A stretch of 58,534 nucleotides of DNA from Pseudomonadota bacterium (GTDB lineage Bacteria > Pseudomonadota > Gammaproteobacteria > Competibacterales > Competibacteraceae): assembly GCA_022709365.1 (NCBI GenBank), contig JAKLIY010000027.1, positions 1 to 58,534 of the forward strand, read 5' to 3'. Positions 18,851 to 27,325 of this stretch are shown here, in pieces. The translations under genes and the position numbers were made by a program. Below the pieces are notes generated by a model. It ran no database searches, was not told where the DNA came from, and worked only from the letters and a program-made list of their open reading frames with translations. How positions within the stretch are numbered: position 1 is the stretch's first letter; each line of letters starts with the position of its first letter.

Positions 18851-20326
18851 TCAATCCCCCCGTTCCACCTTGACCACCTTGATCATGTTCGCGCCGCCAG
18901 ACACGCCGACCGGCACGGCGGCGGTAAATACTACGATCTCGCCTTCCTGCACCATGCCCTTATTCAGCAGGCACTCCGTAGCGGAACTCAACAGATCGTC
19001 CACCGAATGCACTGCGCCCAGTTGCAACGGCTCCACGCCCCACACCAGCGCCAGCCGGCGCAAGGTCGTCGGCTTTGGGCTGAAGGCGATCAGCGGAGCC
19101 AAGGGTCGAAACTTCGCCAGACCCAGTACGCTCGATCCGGTATTGGTAAAACCCACCAGATAGCGGGCGCACACCTTGTCCGCCAAATCCATGGTGGCGA
19201 AATGCACCGCATCTTCGATGCGCAGACAGGCTTTGGCCAGCAGCTCCGCCTGAGTTAACACGTTGTTATGCATCAGCGTCTTGAAAATGTCGCTGGCCTC
19301 GACGCTCATCGCAATCGCCTTCATCATCCGCACCGCTTCAACCGGATATTGACCGGCAGCGGTTTCCGCCGACAGCATCACCGCATCAGTCCCGTCCAGA
19401 ATGGCATTAGCGACATCGTTGGCTTCGGCGCGGGTTGGGCGGGGATTAGTGATCATCGACTCCAGCATCTGGGTCGCGGTAATCACCGGCTTGCCGGCGA
19501 TGTTGCACTGGCGGATGAGGCTTTTCTGCATCAAGGGCACATCCTGCGGCGATGTCTCCACCCCCAGATCGCCTCGCGCCACCATGATGGCGTCGGCTAC
19601 CGTAATAATGCCCTCAATGTGCCGGAACGCCTCCGGCTTCTCAATCTTGGCGATGACCGAAATCTTGCGTCCATACGTGATCAGCATGAAGTCGATGAGT
19701 TCCTTGACATCGCTGGCGTCCCGGACAAATGACAGCGCTACATAATCCAGTTCGTGATCGTAGGCGAACTGTAAGTCGCTGCGATCCTTGTCGGTGATGG
19801 CGGAAATATTCAATTTGATGTTGGGTAAATTGACGCCCTTGCGCGGCTTGAGTCGGCCACCATTGACCACCCGGGTGAAAATCTCATGCCCCTCGATTTG
19901 CTCGACGGTCAGTTCAAACAACCCATCGTCAATCAGAATCCGGTCGCCGGACTGTACTTCCTCATGCAGACTCCGGTGATCGATGGCGACTTTCTTCACG
20001 CCGTTGTGGACGCCGCCGACCAGATCATCGGTCGTTAGAATCAGCGTTTCGCCGGTCGCTACGTCGAGAAACTCGCCCTCTAACCGGCCGAGGCGAATTT
20101 TCGGCCCCTGCAAGTCCTGGAAGATGGCGATATGCCGATTCAGCTTCCGCGCAGTTTCCCGTACCAACCGCACCGACAGCGCATGGTCTTCATGACTGCC
20201 ATGGGAAAAATTGAGCCGGATCACGTCCGCCCCCTCCCGCATCAGCCGCTCAACAATATCGGCATTGCGGGAGTTCGGCCCCAGCGTTGCAACAATCTTG
20301 GTAAATTTCATCAGGTTGTTGGACAT
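18851..20326 (-). CDS. pyk: Pyruvate kinase
   Basis: A 491-residue glycolytic enzyme that converts phosphoenolpyruvate and ADP to pyruvate and ATP. It shows TKIVATLGPNSRN at the start, RLNFSHG, the metal and phosphate site around SVIAKIEKPEA and MVARGDLGVE, and the family motif VITATQMLESM. The C-terminal domain ends MIKVVKVERGD. Its 3' end is duplicated in degenerate form at 13782 and 14333, which suggests use as an integration or duplication site. It is divergent from the GH57 gene; the 157-base gap holds no clear consensus promoter. Which allosteric type it is cannot be read directly. Confidence 0.96.
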   Translation of the reverse strand: MSNNLMKFTKIVATLGPNSRNADIVERLMREGADVIRLNFSHGSHEDHALSVRLVRETARKLNRHIAIFQDLQGPKIRLGRLEGEFLDVATGETLILTTDDLVGGVHNGVKKVAIDHRSLHEEVQSGDRILIDDGLFELTVEQIEGHEIFTRVVNGGRLKPRKGVNLPNIKLNISAITDKDRSDLQFAYDHELDYVALSFVRDASDVKELIDFMLITYGRKISVIAKIEKPEAFRHIEGIITVADAIMVARGDLGVETSPQDVPLMQKSLIRQCNIAGKPVITATQMLESMITNPRPTRAEANDVANAILDGTDAVMLSAETAAGQYPVEAVRMMKAIAMSVEASDIFKTLMHNNVLTQAELLAKACLRIEDAVHFATMDLADKVCARYLVGFTNTGSSVLGLAKFRPLAPLIAFSPKPTTLRRLALVWGVEPLQLGAVHSVDDLLSSATECLLNKGMVQEGEIVVFTAAVPVGVSGGANMIKVVKVERGD

Positions 20327-20483
20327 GTTAGCGGTCGCCCCTGGCCAGAGTGGTGGATCAACAATCAGGTACGGCAGTAGATCACCGCGCTTTGCGACGA
20401 ATCCACTCTACAATCCTATAGGCTTCATCAAATAAATTCTAAAATCATGTCTGCATACCACCCAGACCTACATGAGGTTATCA

Positions 20484-22610
20484 ATGGCTGACGTTTTCAC
20501 CCGTATCCTGCGCATCGAATTGCCCGAATCGCTGCAATGCGATGAATCCGGCAAGAATCCGGCTTTTGCCATCGCCTTCGTCGCCGATGGCCCGATCCCC
20601 TTCCCGCAGATTATTCTGCATACCTCCGAAGGGCAACGCTTGATCACGGGCGAAGCGCTGGAGGAGACGGTCGTTGAAGGGGATTACGAATACACGGCGA
20701 CGGTTCCTGCCGGGCTGTTGTGGCCCAGCATGATCACTGTGCAGGCCGAAGGTTGCCGCAAGGCCGACATTCAGCAAGCCGGGGGCAGCGACTGGATCAA
20801 GGAATTCCGCCAATTACGGATCGCGCCGAATGCCAAAGCCCAACCGGTCATCCGGGTCGCTATCGGCCCCGGGGATACGCCGGTCAAGCTGTACTTCGGT
20901 ATCCACAAGCACATGCACCAGCCCTACTATAACGCGACGGACCGCCATTACTGGGATGGCGAGAAGGACAGCATCTTTGGCTCGCGACATGGCCCTTACA
21001 CGCATTTCATCCCGACCGCGGTACGCCAGTACGTCGACGGCGGTCTGCCCCATGCCGGGCTGTCCACGAGCTGGAGTGGCTCGCTGATTGAGCAACTCGA
21101 CCGCTGTGGCGCGGAGGGTCTGTGCGGCGGCGGTTTTGGCGGCTGGAATAACGACCTGCGGGCGGTCGCTCAGGAACAGACCGTCCTGGGTCATCCCCGC
21201 GTGGACTTCTCGGCTTTTGGCTTCTTCCATCCGCTGATGTCCCTGACTCCGGCCCGCAATATTGTCAAGCAGGTCCAGTGGCACCGGGACATTATCCGTT
21301 CCGCCTTCGGCATTGAGGCGTCCAGCGTGATGTTCCCGCCAGAGACTGCGTTCCATGTCCGCATGATTCCGGCGCTCAATCAGGCCGGCGTCAAGGCGGT
21401 GATTTACGATTCCATCCACCGCTTCCGGGCGTGCAAGGACTATCCCTATGCCGGGATTAACGAAGGCATGTTGCCGCCCAATCCCGCCGAGCAGGTCAAC
21501 CCGCCGGTGAATGACTGGCTGCAACTGCGCAATATCTGGGCGGGATCGAAAATTTCGCCGAGCCTGCTCAAACCAGAATATGTGCAATACGAAGACCCGG
21601 ACGGTCAGATTCACCAAATCATTGCGGTGCCGGCAGAGCGCTATATCGGCAACGAGGACGCCCGGGGCGGTTTTGGGGCGCTGCAATATCCCGACGTGCT
21701 GGGGCAGGTCTACGACCAGATTGTTGAAAATGGCAGCTTCGATCCGCAACATCCGCCGTTCTTTCTGCTGCATTCGGATGGCGACAACCATGGTGGCGGC
21801 GCAGACAGCTATTACGGCCACAATACCGGGCAAATGGTGCAGTGGTTACAGGGCGATCCGCGCTTTGAATTGACCACCGTGCATGATTATCTCGACCGTT
21901 TCCCGCCCGATCCGACCCAGGCGGCGCATATTGAACCGGGTTCGTGGAGCGGCGCCGACAATGGCGATCCGCAGTTCATGAAGTGGTTTAGCCGTTACGA
22001 TCAGCCCTATTCCCCGGATTTGAATTCCTGGGCCGTGCTGACTGCGTTCCAGAACGTGGTTCACGCGCTGGAGGACGCCATGCCCGGCCAGCCGTGGTTA
22101 AACGACATCACCCGGCTGATGCTGACCGCCGAAACCAGTTGCTACTGGTACTGGACCGGGCAGCATGTCTGGGATCAGCAGGTCACCAACGCCGCCAATG
22201 CCGGTTATGGCATGGTCAAGAGCGAGGTCGATGCGCTGCTGGCGGCGGGCAAGGATCGTACTGGCCCGACCATTTTCGCCCCGTGGATCACCCCGGAAAA
22301 TCCCGGCGGCAAGCGCTGGGGACAGGGCTGTCTGCTCGATGCGCCGCGTGAAGGAACAGTGCATACCTTTATCCACGACATCAGCGGCTTGAAGAGAGTG
22401 ATGCTGGTGCTGCGCGATAGCAAGGGCGAGATGAGCATTCCGATGACCGATAACGGCCCGTATCCCTCACAGACCGGCGCAGCGATTGTGGCCCATTACT
22501 TCACTGCCCAACTGCCCGTCGGCGCGGGCGATATCCGCTATTACATCCAGGCGGAGGACGGGAAGGGCAACGTTTCGCGGAGCGCGCTGGAGCGGGTGTA
22601 TCTGGCGTAG
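20484..22610 (+). CDS. Glycoside hydrolase family 57-type protein
   Basis: About 708 residues. An N-terminal domain (1-130) resembles a beta-sandwich. The catalytic-type domain begins at YFGIHKHMHQPYYN (H143, Q146, P147), a GH57 signature, and continues through FPPETAFHVR (E287), VIYDS and HSDGDNHGGG. GH57 enzymes act on alpha-glucans as amylases, 4-alpha-glucanotransferases, branching enzymes or amylopullulanases. There is no signal peptide, so it is probably cytosolic and may work on glycogen, next to pyruvate kinase in central carbon metabolism. ATG 20484 is preferred over 20472 because GAGG sits 8 bases upstream. The C-terminal 100 residues look like a carbohydrate-binding sandwich. The precise activity cannot be assigned. 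Confidence 0.8.
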   Translation: MADVFTRILRIELPESLQCDESGKNPAFAIAFVADGPIPFPQIILHTSEGQRLITGEALEETVVEGDYEYTATVPAGLLWPSMITVQAEGCRKADIQQAGGSDWIKEFRQLRIAPNAKAQPVIRVAIGPGDTPVKLYFGIHKHMHQPYYNATDRHYWDGEKDSIFGSRHGPYTHFIPTAVRQYVDGGLPHAGLSTSWSGSLIEQLDRCGAEGLCGGGFGGWNNDLRAVAQEQTVLGHPRVDFSAFGFFHPLMSLTPARNIVKQVQWHRDIIRSAFGIEASSVMFPPETAFHVRMIPALNQAGVKAVIYDSIHRFRACKDYPYAGINEGMLPPNPAEQVNPPVNDWLQLRNIWAGSKISPSLLKPEYVQYEDPDGQIHQIIAVPAERYIGNEDARGGFGALQYPDVLGQVYDQIVENGSFDPQHPPFFLLHSDGDNHGGGADSYYGHNTGQMVQWLQGDPRFELTTVHDYLDRFPPDPTQAAHIEPGSWSGADNGDPQFMKWFSRYDQPYSPDLNSWAVLTAFQNVVHALEDAMPGQPWLNDITRLMLTAETSCYWYWTGQHVWDQQVTNAANAGYGMVKSEVDALLAAGKDRTGPTIFAPWITPENPGGKRWGQGCLLDAPREGTVHTFIHDISGLKRVMLVLRDSKGEMSIPMTDNGPYPSQTGAAIVAHYFTAQLPVGAGDIRYYIQAEDGKGNVSRSALERVYLA

Positions 22611-22617
22611 ACTGATT

Positions 22618-22663
22618 GGCCCGGATAAGTTCAGGAGATGTTTTGTCAAACGAAATCCGGGCC
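22618..22663 (+). terminator. Weak hairpin after the GH57 gene
   Basis: GGCCCGGAT (22618-22626) pairs with ATCCGGGCC (22655-22663) across a 28-base loop, just after the stop at 22610. It is followed by a mixed pyrimidine run, not a clean T tract, so termination is possible but unproven. Confidence 0.4.
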
Positions 22664-22686
22664 TCTCTATTTTGGAATAGATCCTA

Positions 22687-22845
22687 ATGACAATCGTACC
22701 AATCAGACAGGATTGCAAAAAGATTAATGGGTTACTTCAACTCGCCCTAAAATACCACAATAAAAAGCGGTACGGCGAAGCAGCATGGTTATATGAAAAA
22801 ATCATTAATTGCTTGGCTGTCCAATGGGCTTTTCCTCTCGGTTGA
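22687..22845 (+). CDS. Small TPR-like peptide, probably a gene remnant
   Basis: A 52-codon frame starts MTIVPIRQDCKKI and includes LLQLALKYHNKKRYGEAAWL and YEKII, which has the spacing of one tetratricopeptide helix pair. TPR proteins often begin this way, so this may be the head of a larger lost gene. No ribosome site is obvious, and the frame ends just before a palindromic repeat. It could also be a chance frame. Confidence 0.35.
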   Translation: MTIVPIRQDCKKINGLLQLALKYHNKKRYGEAAWLYEKIINCLAVQWAFPLG

Positions 22846-22851
22846 CCTCCC

Positions 22852-22870
22852 CTCTCGCCGGAGGCGAGAG
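22852..22870. repeat. Short GC-rich palindrome after lipA
   Basis: CTCTCGCC-GGA-GGCGAGAG is a perfect 8-base stem with a GGA loop, 18 bases beyond the lipA stop. Similar elements with the same GGA loop lie between gatA and gatB, and a longer relative lies inside rnfC, suggesting a dispersed repeat family. It could stabilise or end the lipA transcript, but no T tract follows. Confidence 0.6.
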
Positions 22871-22888
22871 AAGTTGGAGTGCAGCCTG

Positions 22889-23872
22889 CTACGCTACGCC
22901 AGCTCCCTGTGCCTGCAAATCGGCGTGATACGAGGAACGCACCAGCGGGGCTGAAGCAACGTGAGTGAACCCCATCGCCTCGCCGTCCACGCGCAACTGT
23001 TCAAACTCTTCCGGTGGTGCATAACGGGCCACCGGCAAATGATGGACACTGGGTTGCAGATACTGACCGAGGGTCAGCATTTCTACATCATGGGCGCGCA
23101 GATCGCGCATGACGTCACGAATCTCCTCCAGCGTTTCCCCCAACCCCAGCATCAACCCCGACTTAGTGGGGAGGTGCGGATGGCGGGCCTTGAAGCGCTG
23201 GAGTAATTCCAACGAGTAATGGTAGTCAGCGCCAGGCCGGGCCTGCCGGTATAAACGCGGTACGGTTTCCAGATTGTGATTGAACACATCAGGCGGTTCC
23301 TGCACCAGGATATCCAACGCGATGTCCATCCGTCCCCGAAAGTCCGGGGTGAGAATCTCGATGATGATGCTGGGCTGAGCGGCGCGAGTGGCCCGGATGC
23401 AGTCGACGAAATGCGCCGCCCCGCCATCACGCAGATCGTCCCGGTCCACTGAAGTGATCACCACGTACCTCAAACCCATCGCCGCCACGGTGCGCGCCAG
23501 ATTCTCCGGTTCCTGCGGATCGAGTGGATTAGGCCGGCCATGTCCCACGTCGCAGAACGGACAGCGGCGGGTGCAGATTGCGCCCATGATCATGAACGTC
23601 GCCGTGCCGTGACCGAAGCATTCGCCGAGGTTGGGGCAACTGGCTTCCTCGCAAACGGTGTGCAGTCGGTTATCCCGCAGGATTTGCTTGAGCCGCTGCA
23701 CTTCCGGTGTACCGGGGAATGGGGCGCGAATCCAGGCTGGCTTGCGCAGCCGCTGCTGGGGATCGGTCGGAGTGATCTTGACCGGAATGCGGGCGACTTT
23801 GTCAGCGCCGCGCAATTTCTCGCCAACAGTTCGCGAGGGCGCGGCGTCACGGGGAGCGGAGAATTCGGACAT
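22889..23872 (-). CDS. lipA: Lipoyl synthase
   Basis: A 327-residue radical SAM enzyme that inserts two sulfurs into octanoyl groups on lipoyl domains. It has the auxiliary cluster motif [12 protein letters not shown], the radical SAM motif [11 protein letters not shown], and the C-terminal VRSSYHAD serine motif that completes the auxiliary cluster. The start at 23872 (MSEFSAPRD) has AGGA upstream; an earlier start at 23914 would overlap the lipB end. It lies 38 bases after lipB and ends the long minus-strand cell-envelope and lipoate run. All cluster ligands are present. Confidence 0.97.
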   Translation of the reverse strand: MSEFSAPRDAAPSRTVGEKLRGADKVARIPVKITPTDPQQRLRKPAWIRAPFPGTPEVQRLKQILRDNRLHTVCEEASCPNLGECFGHGTATFMIMGAICTRRCPFCDVGHGRPNPLDPQEPENLARTVAAMGLRYVVITSVDRDDLRDGGAAHFVDCIRATRAAQPSIIIEILTPDFRGRMDIALDILVQEPPDVFNHNLETVPRLYRQARPGADYHYSLELLQRFKARHPHLPTKSGLMLGLGETLEEIRDVMRDLRAHDVEMLTLGQYLQPSVHHLPVARYAPPEEFEQLRVDGEAMGFTHVASAPLVRSSYHADLQAQGAGVA

Positions 23873-23910
23873 TGGAAGTTCCTGGGTCGGATAAAGGAAG
23901 AGTCTGCATA

Positions 23911-24564
23911 TCAAGGTAGACCTTCGATGTAGCTAAAGGTCAGATAACCGAATTGGCGACCCAGCATTGACAGCAACTCTTCAGCCACCGTAACGGGCGT
24001 CAGGGAAACGCCCAGATCGCGCAACTGGGTCACGCGCAGGCCAGGATAGCCACAGGGATTAATGCGCGTGAACGGTTCCAAATCCATATCAACGTTCAGG
24101 CTGAGACCGTGATAGGAGCGGCCCTGACGGAGACGCAGCCCCAGCGAGGCGACCTTGGCGTCATCAACGTAAACGCCCGGCGCATTGGGGCGGGCCTGGG
24201 CGGTCACGCCATACGCGGCGAGCAGTTCGATCACCGCCTGTTCCAGCGCTGTCACCAGTCCCCGCACACTCAAGCCCAGTCGCCGCACATCCAGCAGGCA
24301 GTAAATCACCACTTGACCGGGGCCGTGATACGTCACCTGCCCGCCGCGATCCACCCGAATAACCGGAATATCGCCCGGCGCCAGCAGATGTTCCGCCTTG
24401 CCCGCCAGTCCCTGGGTAAACACCGGTGGATGCTCGACCTGCCACAGTTCATCCAGAGTATCGGCATGACGAGCCTCGGTAAACGCCCGCATGGCGTCGA
24501 ACACCGGCGCATACGCCCGGCATCCGAGACGACGGAGCCGCAACGGCTCAGAACATGGATTCAC
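23911..24564 (-). CDS. lipB: Octanoyltransferase LipB
   Basis: A 217-residue enzyme that moves octanoate from acyl carrier protein to lipoyl domains, the step before LipA. It has the family motif [12 protein letters not shown], the catalytic lysine in DAKVASLGL (K137) and the acyl-carrying cysteine in INPCGYPGL (C171). The start overlaps the end of the ybeD-like gene by 4 bases (ATGA), and lipA follows 38 bases later, so the three are likely co-expressed. Confidence 0.96.
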   Translation of the reverse strand: MNPCSEPLRLRRLGCRAYAPVFDAMRAFTEARHADTLDELWQVEHPPVFTQGLAGKAEHLLAPGDIPVIRVDRGGQVTYHGPGQVVIYCLLDVRRLGLSVRGLVTALEQAVIELLAAYGVTAQARPNAPGVYVDDAKVASLGLRLRQGRSYHGLSLNVDMDLEPFTRINPCGYPGLRVTQLRDLGVSLTPVTVAEELLSMLGRQFGYLTFSYIEGLP

Positions 24565-24824
24565 AGCACCATCGTAATGCGCGGATGGCTGCTCAGTTCC
24601 CCATAAAGCGCATCCAGTTGGGCGCGGTCGCGGGCGTTGATCACCACCGTCACCGACTGATAGCGCCCAGCGCGGCTGTCCCGGACGCTAACCCGCGTTG
24701 GGTCCAGATCCGGCGCATGACGGCTCACCAAGTCCACGACCAGTTGCCGGAAATCCGGACTGCCGCCGCCCATGATCTTGAGCGGAAAATCGCAGGGAAA
24801 CTGCAACAGCGATTCATCATCCAT
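24561..24824 (-). CDS. ybeD: DUF493 family protein, YbeD-like
   Basis: An 87-residue protein with [32 protein letters not shown] and [18 protein letters not shown], the ACT-like ferredoxin-fold YbeD family. It sits between dacA and lipB exactly as in E. coli, overlapping lipB by 4 bases. Its molecular role is not established; the conserved position suggests a small regulatory function tied to lipoate or envelope genes. Confidence 0.92.
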   Translation of the reverse strand: MDDESLLQFPCDFPLKIMGGGSPDFRQLVVDLVSRHAPDLDPTRVSVRDSRAGRYQSVTVVINARDRAQLDALYGELSSHPRITMVL

Positions 24825-24834
24825 GCCGGTGCCT

Positions 24835-26001
24835 CTAGAACAGCGAAGAGAAGAACATCAGGATCGAATCGATCATCCGCCCAAACCAGCCGCTCTCGGG
24901 CACCTCCTGCAACGCCACCAAGGGCGTCCGGCTGACTTCCTGCTCGCCCACCTTGACCACGATTTCACCGAGCGGCTGACCCTTTTGCACCGGCGCGATG
25001 ATGCTCGGCTGCACGGTAGTGGTCGTACTGACTTGTGGCGCCTGGCCCTTGGGCACCGTCACATACAAACCCTGGGGGACGCCCAGCGGCAACTCGCTTT
25101 CCTGGCCCTTCCAGACGCGGGCGGTAACGATGGAGGCGTTCGGATCGTACAGCTTGCGGCTTTCGAAGAAGCTGAATCCGTAGTTCAATAACGCCTGGCT
25201 GGCTTGAAAGCGCTCCTTTTCCTTCTGCGCACCCAGCACGACGCCGATCAATCGCGTGTCGTTGCGCTTGGCCGAAGACACCAGACAATAGCCCGCCGAT
25301 TCCGTATGGCCGGTCTTAACTCCGTCCACTGAAGCATCGGTCAACAGCAGGCGATTGCGATTCTGCTGCTCGATGTTGTTGTACTTGAAGCTGCGCACCG
25401 AGTAGCGGGTGTAGTGTTCAGGAAATTCCTGAATGATCGCCCGGGACAATACGGCAATATCACGGGCCGACATGTAGTGATTAGGATCGGGCATACCGGG
25501 CGCATTGGTAAAATGGCTGCTCTTCATACCCAACCGCTCCGCCTCCTGGTTCATCAATTTGACGAAGGTTTCCTCGGAACCGGCGACATGCTCTGCCAGG
25601 GCCACCGTCGCATCGTTGCCGGACTGCACCACCATGCCCATCAGCAGGTCTTCTACCGACACCTGGCTGCCGATCTTGACGAACATTTTGGAACCCTGCG
25701 TCCGCCAGGCCTTTTCGCTGATGGTCACCTGGTCATTCAGATGAATCTTACCGGATTTCAGCGCCTGGTAAATCACGTAGCCGGTCATCAGTTTGGTGAT
25801 GCTGGCCGGCTCCATCCGTTCATCACCCTTCATATTCGCTAGAATATTGCCGCTCTGGTAATCCATCAGGATGTAACCGCGCACTGGCACTTGCGGCGGC
25901 GGCGGAATGGCCTGGGCGTAGGCGGCTGTCCAGCCCAACGCCAGCCAAGTGAAAATCAGGAGAAACGGTAATAACAAAGGGCGAAGTGCGGTTAAATACA
26001 T
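24835..26001 (-). CDS. dacA: D-alanyl-D-alanine carboxypeptidase (PBP5/6 type)
   Basis: A 388-residue low-molecular-mass penicillin-binding protein that trims the terminal D-alanine of peptidoglycan pentapeptides. A signal peptide (about 1-30, ending TAAYAQ) leads into the transpeptidase domain with S67-I-T-K70, S127-G-N129 and K229-T-G231. A PBP5-type C-terminal beta domain follows, and a terminal amphipathic helix (WFGRMIDSILMFFSSLF) anchors it to the outer face of the inner membrane. I took ATG 26001 because the signal peptide starts there; a longer frame to 26082 adds residues without membrane character. It is 10 bases before the ybeD-like gene and follows rlpA. Confidence 0.95.
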   Translation of the reverse strand: MYLTALRPLLLPFLLIFTWLALGWTAAYAQAIPPPPQVPVRGYILMDYQSGNILANMKGDERMEPASITKLMTGYVIYQALKSGKIHLNDQVTISEKAWRTQGSKMFVKIGSQVSVEDLLMGMVVQSGNDATVALAEHVAGSEETFVKLMNQEAERLGMKSSHFTNAPGMPDPNHYMSARDIAVLSRAIIQEFPEHYTRYSVRSFKYNNIEQQNRNRLLLTDASVDGVKTGHTESAGYCLVSSAKRNDTRLIGVVLGAQKEKERFQASQALLNYGFSFFESRKLYDPNASIVTARVWKGQESELPLGVPQGLYVTVPKGQAPQVSTTTTVQPSIIAPVQKGQPLGEIVVKVGEQEVSRTPLVALQEVPESGWFGRMIDSILMFFSSLF

Positions 26002-26088
26002 GTTCAAAACAGTTCCCGTGGTTGAGAAACAAAGCCGGGTGATTCTAGCCAGAAGCCCGGCGGAAACAAACCACTTCGCCAAACCCCA

Positions 26089-27234
26089 TCAATCGGCCAC
26101 CACCCGCGAGCGGCTGACGCCCAAGCTGGCCAGGCGCATCGCTACCTGCCTGGCTTCGCCCGGATTGCGCAAGGGCACCCGCACTTCGTATTGCTTGCCG
26201 GTGCCCGAATCCACCTGGACACTGCGCTGCATCTGGCTGCTCAGCCGGTTCTGCACCTGGCGAACGGTGTTGCGTTCGGTGACCGTCCCCACCACATAAA
26301 GGGCGCCGCCCTTGCCCACTGAGGACTCGCGATTTTCGGCCACCTTCGACGCGGACTTGCCGCTCCCCACTGTCTCTTTAACCTTCGCCACGGATTTAGT
26401 CTTTACCACCGGCGCAACGGAAGCCGACGGTTTAGCCTTCACCACGGGTGCGGCGGAAGCTAATTGAATCTTCGCTGCAGAGGAACCCTGCTCGCTACCC
26501 TTGACTGGCGAGGTATTTCTGGCCAACCGGAGCGCTTTGTCCTGAATCGCCACGGGCGGCTTGGCGGAGGTCCGTCCGGCCACCGGCTTCTCGTGGGCAA
26601 AATGGATCGCGGCGATCTTCTCCTGCTGGCTGATCAACTCGGCGGCGCGGCTGGCCAACCGTTCCCGTGCTTCGGCGCGGCGGGCCGCCAGAGCGGGCAG
26701 GAATTGATAAGGGGCCAGCGCGGCAACTTCGACCCGGGCGGTGCCCTGATCAAGCATGTCCAGCCGGGCGGCGGCGGCGTAGGACAGATCGATGATCCGC
26801 TCGCCGACAAACGGCCCCCGATCGTTGATCTTGACCACGATGCTGCGGCCATTCTCCAGATTGGTCACCCGGGCATAGGTCGGAATCGGCAAACTCTTGT
26901 GGGCGGCGGTCAGCTCGAACATGTTGAACGGCGGACCGCTGGAGGTTTTACGGCCATGAAAGTCCCAGCCATACCAAGAGGCCGTGCCAATTTCCCGATG
27001 CCCGGCGCTGGTCTCCTTGACCCGGTAGCGCTTGCCGAACACCACATAGGTATCGGGATTGCCGCTGCGACTAGGCGGTTCCAATTGCGGAACCGGATCG
27101 TCACGGCTTGTATCCGCGTTCGGGGTCAAATCCACGAGCGGGCGGACGGGTGGCTGCTCAGGGACGGTGCTGCAACCGGCCAGTGCGCCCGCCAGGGACG
27201 CGAAGAGCAAAGCATGGCTCCAGGATTTGGACAT
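26089..27234 (-). CDS. rlpA: RlpA-family septal lytic transglycosylase lipoprotein
   Basis: A 381-residue lipoprotein with lipobox LAGC (Cys21). A double-psi beta-barrel domain (about 75-170) has GTASWYGWDFHGRKTSSG, RVTNLENGRSIVVKINDRGP and IDLSYAAAARL. A long, low-complexity K/A/S/V linker and a C-terminal SPOR domain (about 300-381, YVVGTVTERNTVRQVQNRL) follow. RlpA proteins cleave glycan strands that lack stem peptides; SPOR directs them to the septum. The catalytic Glu/Asp region is present. It has a GGGGAGG ribosome site and lies between mltB and dacA. Confidence 0.93.
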   Translation of the reverse strand: MSKSWSHALLFASLAGALAGCSTVPEQPPVRPLVDLTPNADTSRDDPVPQLEPPSRSGNPDTYVVFGKRYRVKETSAGHREIGTASWYGWDFHGRKTSSGPPFNMFELTAAHKSLPIPTYARVTNLENGRSIVVKINDRGPFVGERIIDLSYAAAARLDMLDQGTARVEVAALAPYQFLPALAARRAEARERLASRAAELISQQEKIAAIHFAHEKPVAGRTSAKPPVAIQDKALRLARNTSPVKGSEQGSSAAKIQLASAAPVVKAKPSASVAPVVKTKSVAKVKETVGSGKSASKVAENRESSVGKGGALYVVGTVTERNTVRQVQNRLSSQMQRSVQVDSGTGKQYEVRVPLRNPGEARQVAMRLASLGVSRSRVVAD

Positions 27235-27253
27235 AAAAAGCCTCCCCTACGCC

Positions 27254-27280
27254 GGTTCAACGCCGAGGGTGCGTTGAACC
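27254..27280 (-). promoter_or_regulatory. Strong hairpin in the rlpA leader
   Basis: GGTTCAACGC (27254-27263) and GCGTTGAACC (27271-27280) form a perfect 10-base stem with a 7-base loop in the 91-base mltB-rlpA gap. It sits just upstream of the rlpA ribosome site, so it may protect the downstream mRNA or modulate rlpA translation. No T tract follows on the minus strand. Confidence 0.6.
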
Positions 27281-27325
27281 GAAGCGATTTTTATTGAAGT
27301 TGGCAAGGTGAAATCGACGAACTCA

